From Orientia chuto str. Dubai (GTDB lineage Bacteria > Pseudomonadota > Alphaproteobacteria > Rickettsiales > Rickettsiaceae), in assembly GCF_000964595.1 (NCBI RefSeq), contig NZ_LANP01000002.1:1-64000 (forward strand): a DNA stretch of 64,000 bases, given 5' to 3'. Position numbers and translations under genes: made by a program. Of the stretch, positions 58,085 to 64,000 are shown piece by piece. The notes beneath the pieces were generated by a model, which was given only the letters and a program-made list of their open reading frames with translations, had not been told where the DNA came from and did no database searches. Each line of letters starts with the position of its first letter. The first letter of the stretch is position 1.

Positions 58085-60149
58085 ATGCTATACTATGTTT
58101 GTATAACTCAAAGTAAGTTAATGGTTATACATTTAGTTAATAAATTAATATCTGAAGAATATCACAATCTTGGTTTATGGTTTATTGTAAGCTTTATATT
58201 CGGCATAGCACTATATTTTACTTTACCGTTTGAACCAGAACTTTGGCAAATTTTGCTTATCTCGCCAATTTTAATTAGCATTTTCTTAATTACAAGTAAT
58301 AGCTTTTTAGAAAGAACATTACTTTTAATTCTGCTTTGTTGTTATTTAGGTGTTATAGTTGGTAAAATTAGGTACTTAATAGCAAAACCGCGGCATATTA
58401 ATACAATTATAAAATCCAAAATTTATGGAACAATTACACAAATTCACCCTACCCCTCAAGGAGTTATATTAATTATTAACAACTGCTATATTGAAGCACT
58501 TGATAACTACAATACACCAATAAATATAAGAGTATCAGCTTTTAAAAATCATGTTTACAATATTATTACTGGAGATCAAGTTGCTTTTAGCGCAACCTTA
58601 TATCCACCAACAAGCAATGCTTTAATAATTAATAACTTGTCATTAAACATACTTGCCTATTTTAATAATATAAATGCAATAGGTTATGTAACATCATCAG
58701 TAAAATTAGTTCAAAGTAATAGTCAAAACAATGTATTTAATAAATCAATGGCTACTATAATTGAACATATCAGAATTGGAATATATGATAGAGTTATAAA
58801 TGTTTTAGATAGTTATTTAGGAGGTTTTATTAATGCAATTTTATTAGGAGAGAATTATGCCTTAAATAAAGATATTATAATCAGTATGAGACAAGCTGGA
58901 ATATCACATATACTCTGCATATCTGGATTGCACCTTTCTATGGTTGCAATAACATTATTTACCGGATTCAGATTTATCTTAAACTTATCAACTACTATTG
59001 CTTTTAATTTTGATGTAAGAACTATAGCAACAATAATGTCTTTAATAGGAAGTTTTTGCTATTTAATATTAACTGGAAGCCATATCGCTACAATTAGAGC
59101 TTTCATAATGACTTCAACAGCTATAGTAGTTGTATTAATAAGGCGTGGAATGATTCCATTACGATCAGTAGGGTTAGCTGCCATTATAATTTTATTATCA
59201 AACCCAGAATATGTTATGCATCCTAGTTTTTCAGCTATCATTTATAGCTGTAATATCATTGATTAGTTATTATAAACTACTGCATCAGTTAAATCAAGAA
59301 GAAAATTCATTATCATTCAAAATAAAGCTATTTTTTGAATCAAGTATATATTCCAGTACTATTGTTAGCATTGCAACTATACCGACTGTAATATATTACT
59401 TTTTCAGCTTTGCAAACTACTCAGTATTAGCTAATTTATTAGCAATACCATTAACAGCATTTTGGGTTATGCCATTAACATTAGTATCGTTATTATTAAT
59501 GCCATTTAACCTAGAAAAATTCTCTTTATTATTAGCAGGATATGGAGTTGATACTATAATTAAAATAGCTAAAATAGTATCAACACTTCCATACTCAGTT
59601 ACTTACTTTGGACATATTGATAATGTTAGTTTATTAATCTATCTATTTGGATTCCTATGGCTAGTAATTTGGCAAAAATATTTGAGACTACTTGGAATAG
59701 TAATAATTATTGTTGCTCTCATACGAATAGCAATAATACCTAAAAAACCAGATCTGATTTTAAATAGTGAACTTACAGTTTTTGGTATCAAAAACGCTAA
59801 TGATAAACTTGAGATATACTCATCATCTAGTATACCAGAATTTTTTTTACAATATTGGAGTAATTGGTATGGACAAAATGAAATCTTATTTCATGACAGT
59901 ACAATAGAAACCTCCAATCATCAAATTATTACCAACTCAGGTAAAATAATAGCTATCAGATTTAAAAATACAAAATGCTTACCAGCTGATTTAGTAATTA
60001 GCACAATAGCAAATGATAAATGTAAAAACATTACAACAAAAATAATTGATAGTACCATATTGAATAAGTCTAATATAGTAGAAATATATTGTAATAAGCA
60101 GGAATGTAGATATAAAATCCACTTAAAAAGCAGCAGATTTCAGATTTAA
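58085..60149 (+). pseudogene. comEC: ComEC/Rec2-type DNA uptake channel, frameshifted
   Basis: Two overlapping frames form one protein of about 680 residues. The first, ending at 59266, has an N-terminal membrane part, an OB-fold domain, and the competence domain LGGFINAILLGENYALNKDI and MRQAGISHILCISGLHLSMV. The second, from about 59211, continues FQLSFIAVISLISYY and further membrane helices. The first frame reads PSFSAIIYS where PSFQLSFIAV is expected; one extra T in the run 59227-59231 explains this. The C-terminal metallo-beta-lactamase-like domain of many ComECs is lacking. ComEC carries single-stranded DNA across the inner membrane. Either a pseudogene or a run-length variant. The start could also be ATG 58121. 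Confidence 0.85.
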
Positions 60150-60203
60150 TAATTCAAAAAACTTAGATGCGCTAAATATAGTATTAATAAATGAAACATG
60201 TGG

Positions 60204-60275
60204 CGGCTTGAGCCGGGATTGAACCGGCGACGCAAGGATTTTCAGTCCTACGCTCTACCACTGAGCTATCAAGCC
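60204..60275 (-). tRNA. tRNA-Phe (anticodon GAA)
   Basis: On the minus strand GGCTTGA pairs with TCAAGCC, the anticodon loop is CTGAAAA, and the T-arm is GCCGG-TTCAATC-CCGGC. CCA is encoded (60203-60201). The discriminator base at 60204 is G, whereas tRNA-Phe nearly always has A at this place. Confidence 0.93.
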
Positions 60276-60506
60276 AAATTAGATAAATCCTAATCCAAAA
60301 ATATATAAAAAAAGCTCTTTAATAAGGTATATATAATCAACTCATAGCCATTTGTCCATAAAATTTAAACTATTTTGTATATTAAAACCACTTATCTAAA
60401 GCAGCTTTAAAAGCTAACATACTTAAATAATTGGAAAAAATAAATAAGAATCAAGATAGATATTTCTGCAAAATGCATATAAATCACTCAATTTTTACGG
60501 ATAAAA

Positions 60507-60537
60507 AATATAAAAGCTAAAAATTAGCTTTTATATT
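60507..60537 (-). terminator. 14-bp hairpin over the stop of the autotransporter-like gene
   Basis: AATATAAAAGCTAA and its exact complement are separated by AAA. On the minus strand the stem covers the last codons (KANF, TAG) and is followed by TTTTTTATCC, so intrinsic termination is plausible. A changed copy stands at 61814-61844 as part of a duplicated gene fragment. Confidence 0.55.
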
Positions 60538-61686
60538 TATAGATCCAACATGAGCAATGTAATTTGCAGCTAAATAAGCACTATATGATAGACCAAAGCC
60601 TATTTTACCACTCTGCATAGTTAATGCTCCTCCTAATTGCCCAAGTAGCTTAGGCATGCTTGCTGTTTTTATATCAACAATACCAGAGTTTGCTAAAAGA
60701 GGATATTCTAGTTTTAGATTACTGCTATTAGTATATAAGTTTCTATGAACAATAGCATGAAGTTCAGGCATTATTGATATGCTTTTATTATTAATAATAT
60801 ATTTTATTGTTGCCCCTATTCTACCTTCTAGTAGATAATGCTCTGCGTTACCTACAGTAGTACCGTCAAATAACTTATAACTAGCATTTTTAAGTGTACT
60901 ATATCTAATACCAACTATTGGAGATAAAGTTAACTTTGAACTATATGGATGTAAATCCCATCCTAGCATAAAATCACCATAGTAACCATTACCATTAATC
61001 TCACTAGAAGGCTGGCTAGCTACATATTCTGTTTTACCATCATATTTAATAAAGCCTAGTATTCCTTGAGTAAATATATTTTGTTGTGGATAATATCTAC
61101 CATTTAAAGATAATGAAAATGCATTACAATCTGTTTTATTTAGTATGTGATTAATACTTTCATCGTACTGAATATTAAGATTTGAATATAAACCAGTAAC
61201 ACCAATAATTGCTTTCTTATTTAAATACTTATTAACTGTAAACAATATTCCATTAATGCCTGTCTTATACTTTTTAATTTCTTCATTACTTTCCTGATTA
61301 ATGTTAGCAGTAAAAATATTCCCCTGAATATTCCAACCATTATTAGAATTAATATTTGATCCAGAACTTATAATATTAGATGATTGATTTTGTTTTTTTA
61401 CAGCATGAGATATGCTAGCTGTTGTAGCATCTACAACAGTATTAGTAATAACACCTACAGTATTAGTTACTGCAACATCAGAAGTTTGAATAGCTTTTTG
61501 TAAAGCTTTTTCTTGAGCTATAAATTTGCCTTTTTGAATATCTTTTTTTTGTGTTTGCGAGTCCTCAGGTTGCAAAACATTCACGCCTAATGTACTTTGA
61601 GCTGCTCCTATAAAAAGCAATGTAGAAAGAACTAATGATATTTTAACACAAACTGTATACTTGTTAGTCTTTTTCATCATGGTCAA
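60517..61686 (-). CDS. Autotransporter-type outer membrane beta-barrel protein
   Basis: 389 residues: a signal peptide (VCVKISLVLSTLLFIGAAQS), a short linker of about 120 residues rich in Gln, Ser and Asn, then a barrel domain from about residue 135 to the end. The strands alternate (KYKTGINGILFTVNKYLNKK, AIIGVTGLYSNLNIQYDES, FSLSLNGRYYPQQNIFTQGI, YHLLEGRIGATIKY-like) and the protein ends in Phe (NIKANF), as barrel proteins do. The passenger is too small for a typical Sca adhesin, so it may be a shortened family member or a plain barrel. Surface exposure is likely. A fragment of a second copy lies upstream of ctaA. Confidence 0.78.
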   Translation of the reverse strand: MTMMKKTNKYTVCVKISLVLSTLLFIGAAQSTLGVNVLQPEDSQTQKKDIQKGKFIAQEKALQKAIQTSDVAVTNTVGVITNTVVDATTASISHAVKKQNQSSNIISSGSNINSNNGWNIQGNIFTANINQESNEEIKKYKTGINGILFTVNKYLNKKAIIGVTGLYSNLNIQYDESINHILNKTDCNAFSLSLNGRYYPQQNIFTQGILGFIKYDGKTEYVASQPSSEINGNGYYGDFMLGWDLHPYSSKLTLSPIVGIRYSTLKNASYKLFDGTTVGNAEHYLLEGRIGATIKYIINNKSISIMPELHAIVHRNLYTNSSNLKLEYPLLANSGIVDIKTASMPKLLGQLGGALTMQSGKIGFGLSYSAYLAANYIAHVGSINIKANF

Positions 61687-61813
61687 TACTTATCCTTAGT
61701 AACTAAAAGTTAAGTTAATTTAACATAAAAAAACCTATGGTTCAATATATTTTTAATTTTTCAGAAAATAAAAATCAAATAATAATATAAATCTTATAAA
61801 CTAATGATAAAAC

Positions 61814-62015
61814 AATATAAAAGCTAATTTAAAACTTTTATATTATTTTAGATCATTGCTGTTAGTATATAAAGTTGCTATAAACAACAATATGCAGTTG
61901 AAATTCAAATATTATTGATAATATATTGTGTTGCACCTATTATAATACTCTGCATCACTTATAGTAGTATTATCAAACTTCTAATTTATAAGGTGCTATC
62001 TTTAATACTAACTAG
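61814..62015 (-). pseudogene. Duplicated fragment of the autotransporter-like gene
   Basis: The stretch aligns with the 3' end (60507-60537) and then with about 60705-60890 of the gene next door, with the part between missing. Shared pieces include the hairpin half AATATAAAAGCTAA and, with a few changes, the GCTATTAGTATATAA and TAATAATATATT regions. No reading frame survives. It ends about 25 bp before the probable ctaA start. Confidence 0.65.
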
Positions 62016-62040
62016 ATTATTATTTAAAATATATAAAAAA

Positions 62041-63108
62041 ATGTATAAACCTCATATTCAACAAATAATATCAATTTGGTTAATAGTATCAGCATTATTA
62101 GTATTACTTATGATAGTATTAGGTGGAATAACTAGATTAACTAATTCTGGGCTATCTATTGTAGAATGGAATCCAGTATTTGGTGTTATACCTCCTATAT
62201 CTTTTGAAGACTGGAACAATGAGTTTAATAAATATAAATCTTCCCCAGAATTTAATTTAGTTAATAATCAGATGACTATTTCTGAGTTTAAATTTATCTT
62301 TTTTATAGAGTATATTCATAGATTGATAGGAAGAGTAACTGGAATAATAATTATTATTCCGTTCTTAACTTTTTATTATTTGCAATATTTAACTAAGCAG
62401 CAATGTTATAGGTTGCTTTTTATAATTTATCTAGTTGTAGTGCAAGGATTTATGGGGTGGTATATGGTAAAAAGTGGATTAAAAGACAATCCATATGTTA
62501 GTCATTACCGCCTAGCAGGGCACTTTTTGCTAGCTGTTATTATTTATCACCAACTGATAATTGAAATATTAAATATTATACAACCATTTAAAAGTTCTAT
62601 ATCTACATCCGCAATTAATAAAATTATAAGTGTTAATGAAAGTAACTTAAAGGCTAAATTAGCTTTTTTTAATAAAATAATTATTTTGTTACTTTATGTT
62701 CAGGTTATGTTTGGAGCTTTAGTTGCTGGACTTGATGCAGGATTGATATATAATGAGTTTCCTAATATGGGCAACGGTTTAATTCCAATAGAGCTGTTAA
62801 ATCAACCTATGGATTTTACAGTATTTGATAATTCAGTTGTAATACAATTTATCCACAGATGGTTTGGTATATTAATTGGTAGCTTAATAATATGTTATGC
62901 TACTTTGCTAGTTATTCTCAATAGACAAATACCAAGCATAATTGGAGTCATCGCTATATTTCTAATCTTAGTGCAGATCACTACTGGTATTATAACTTTA
63001 GTTTATCATGTACCAACATTAATAGCTTTAATACATCAAGTATGTGCGATTTTGTTGCTAACTATTTTCTTCCTTATTCAAAATATATCAGCTAATTCTA
63101 CAGTATAG
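62041..63108 (+). CDS. ctaA: Heme A synthase (COX15/CtaA)
   Basis: 355 residues from ATG 62041. An upstream in-frame start at 61915 would add 42 residues, but these are translated from the duplicated autotransporter fragment. Eight membrane segments; conserved pieces are GGITRLTNSGLSIVEWNPV, EYIHRLIGRVTG, HYRLAGHF, FIHRWFGILIG and ALIHQVCA, giving the four heme-ligand-type histidines. It oxidises heme O to heme A for cytochrome oxidase. Confidence 0.92.
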   Translation: MYKPHIQQIISIWLIVSALLVLLMIVLGGITRLTNSGLSIVEWNPVFGVIPPISFEDWNNEFNKYKSSPEFNLVNNQMTISEFKFIFFIEYIHRLIGRVTGIIIIIPFLTFYYLQYLTKQQCYRLLFIIYLVVVQGFMGWYMVKSGLKDNPYVSHYRLAGHFLLAVIIYHQLIIEILNIIQPFKSSISTSAINKIISVNESNLKAKLAFFNKIIILLLYVQVMFGALVAGLDAGLIYNEFPNMGNGLIPIELLNQPMDFTVFDNSVVIQFIHRWFGILIGSLIICYATLLVILNRQIPSIIGVIAIFLILVQITTGIITLVYHVPTLIALIHQVCAILLLTIFFLIQNISANSTV

Positions 63109-63425
63109 TTTTTAAATTCTAGTAATATTAAGTTAACTTCTAGAGCTCATACAGCAATATTGTTACATAAGATAGAAATTGAATGATTTTACGTGTTAGC
63201 TAAGCTAATTTAGCAATAGAAAAAGTGGATAAAACTATAGCATAAAACCTAGAAGAATAAGCATATGAAATTCTGTAGATTGCGTAATAATAAATGCTTG
63301 ATCCCAAAAAGAAAGCTGTTCTTATTTTTGTTAGCTCTATAAGCATATCTCATTTGTAATATGTACTTGCACTTTTTTATGCTCTTAATGCTAAGGAATA
63401 TATTACTTACTTTTCTCTAAAATTA
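63109..63425. other. Spacer, no gene seen
   Basis: Between the convergent ctaA and mnmG genes I see no coding frame, RNA gene or clear hairpin. The stretch is AT-rich. Confidence 0.5.
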
Positions 63426-64000
63426 TTAGCAGTTTCTTATATTTAAGGAATTAAAATACTTGGTTTTTAAAAAAATAATTATAGCCATAATTGCTGATGG
63501 TGTAACTCCATTTATATGTTTTGCAGCTCTTATAGTTTCAGGTTGATATTGTTTAAGCTTTTCTCGGACTTCAATTGACAAACTAGGAATCTGATCATAG
63601 TTTAAATCTTGAGGAATTGCATACATTTCTTCCTGCTTAAAGAGCGCAATATCTTGTTTCTGACGTTCTAAATATGCTTGGTATTTTGATTCATAAGTTA
63701 GCAATAATAATAAATTATTGTCATACTGATTTAATTCAGGATAAAGGTCCTTTACTATATTGATACCAAAATTTGGAAGTCCAAGTAAATTAAAGGCTGT
63801 CCGGGCAATACCATTTTGCGAAATTTGATAACCAGAATTCTGCAGTTGTTTAGGAGTAATAGTTAGTGATTGAACATAAGCACGCAAAGTATTCAGTTTT
63901 GATAACTTTGCATGGAATATTTTTTGTCTCAACTGACTAACACAACCAATCTCTATTGCCTTTGGAGTTAAACGCTGGTCAGCATTGTCAGCCCTAATAC
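63426..64000 (-). CDS. mnmG: MnmG (GidA), C-terminal part, runs off the window
   Basis: The open frame continues to the right edge: RADNADQRLTPKAIEIGCVS comes before the stretch QLRQKIFHAKLSKL, so the TTG at 63932 is not the start. The C-terminal domain has PSLSIEVREKLKQYQPETIR and AAKHINGVTPSAIMAIIIFL, the tRNA- and MnmE-binding part. MnmG with MnmE makes the xm5U34 modification at the wobble base. The FAD-binding N-terminal half lies outside. About 191 codons are visible. Confidence 0.95.
   Translation of the reverse strand, partial: IRADNADQRLTPKAIEIGCVSQLRQKIFHAKLSKLNTLRAYVQSLTITPKQLQNSGYQISQNGIARTAFNLLGLPNFGINIVKDLYPELNQYDNNLLLLLTYESKYQAYLERQKQDIALFKQEEMYAIPQDLNYDQIPSLSIEVREKLKQYQPETIRAAKHINGVTPSAIMAIIIFLKTKYFNSLNIRNC

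Noticed and set aside
61915-62040. Longer N-terminus for ctaA (42 residues)
   Set aside because: This stretch is the duplicated autotransporter-gene fragment read backwards; family similarity starts at 62041.

Overview
This AT-rich window comes from an obligate intracellular alphaproteobacterium of the Rickettsiales, most probably Orientia tsutsugamushi or a close relative. The call rests on degraded F-type conjugation genes of the RAGE kind, an ankyrin-repeat protein ending in an F-box, rickettsial gene orders (tolC-popZ, rpsU divergent from a COQ9-family gene, a full isc operon with two cysteine desulfurases) and heavy gene decay.

Region 1 (1-7700) is accessory and broken. On the minus strand lie remnants of one integrative conjugative element: integrase, traL, traE, a traB/traV-like fusion and three separate traC fragments. 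A plus-strand gene for an octotricopeptide-repeat (OPR) plus RAP-domain protein sits among them; it has a nonsense codon and a frameshift. Two core genes, rpmJ (too short for a normal ORF cut-off) and a gamma-carbonic-anhydrase-like gene, lie between the remnants and are flanked by an inverted repeat.

Region 2 (7700-30700) begins with an ankyrin/F-box effector candidate. A minus-strand block follows: recD2, rplS, trmD, an Asn-rich exported protein, a PopZ-like gene and a tolC-like gene split by one frameshift. Next come tRNA-Cys, xerD, an XRE regulator, tsf/rpsB, mipZ, pepA, lipB, then murD-ftsW-murG on the plus strand and an alpha/beta hydrolase. The long spacers hold transposase and HTH-gene remnants and an unrecognised dead gene.

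Region 3 (30690-37405) is a complete isc operon: iscR, two cysteine desulfurases, iscU, iscA, hscB, hscA, fdx. A 25-bp IscR type-1-like operator overlaps a consensus-like promoter in front of it, which suggests autoregulation by Fe-S status.

Region 4 (37600-64000) is housekeeping: ctrA, RNase J, gatC-gatA-gatB (gatA split into two overlapping frames), an Orientia-type hypothetical, an MFS transporter, holC, rpsU/COQ9-like, ileS, trcR, tRNA-Gln, a ubiquinone hydroxylase, sucCD, a proton-antiporter-like membrane protein, tyrS, a comEC gene broken in a T run, tRNA-Phe, an autotransporter-barrel protein, ctaA and the 3' end of mnmG.

The genes form several working modules: Fe-S assembly; a CtrA/TrcR/MipZ/PopZ cell-cycle and polarity set; tRNA-dependent amidation (GatCAB with tRNA-Gln); peptidoglycan synthesis; and a possible type I export route (TolC with an Ank effector) whose tolC is frameshifted as read. 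The most unusual items are the OPR-RAP protein, the IscR operator/promoter, the changed chaperone motif of IscU, the split GatA, and the deletion-rich decay of duplicated traC segments.
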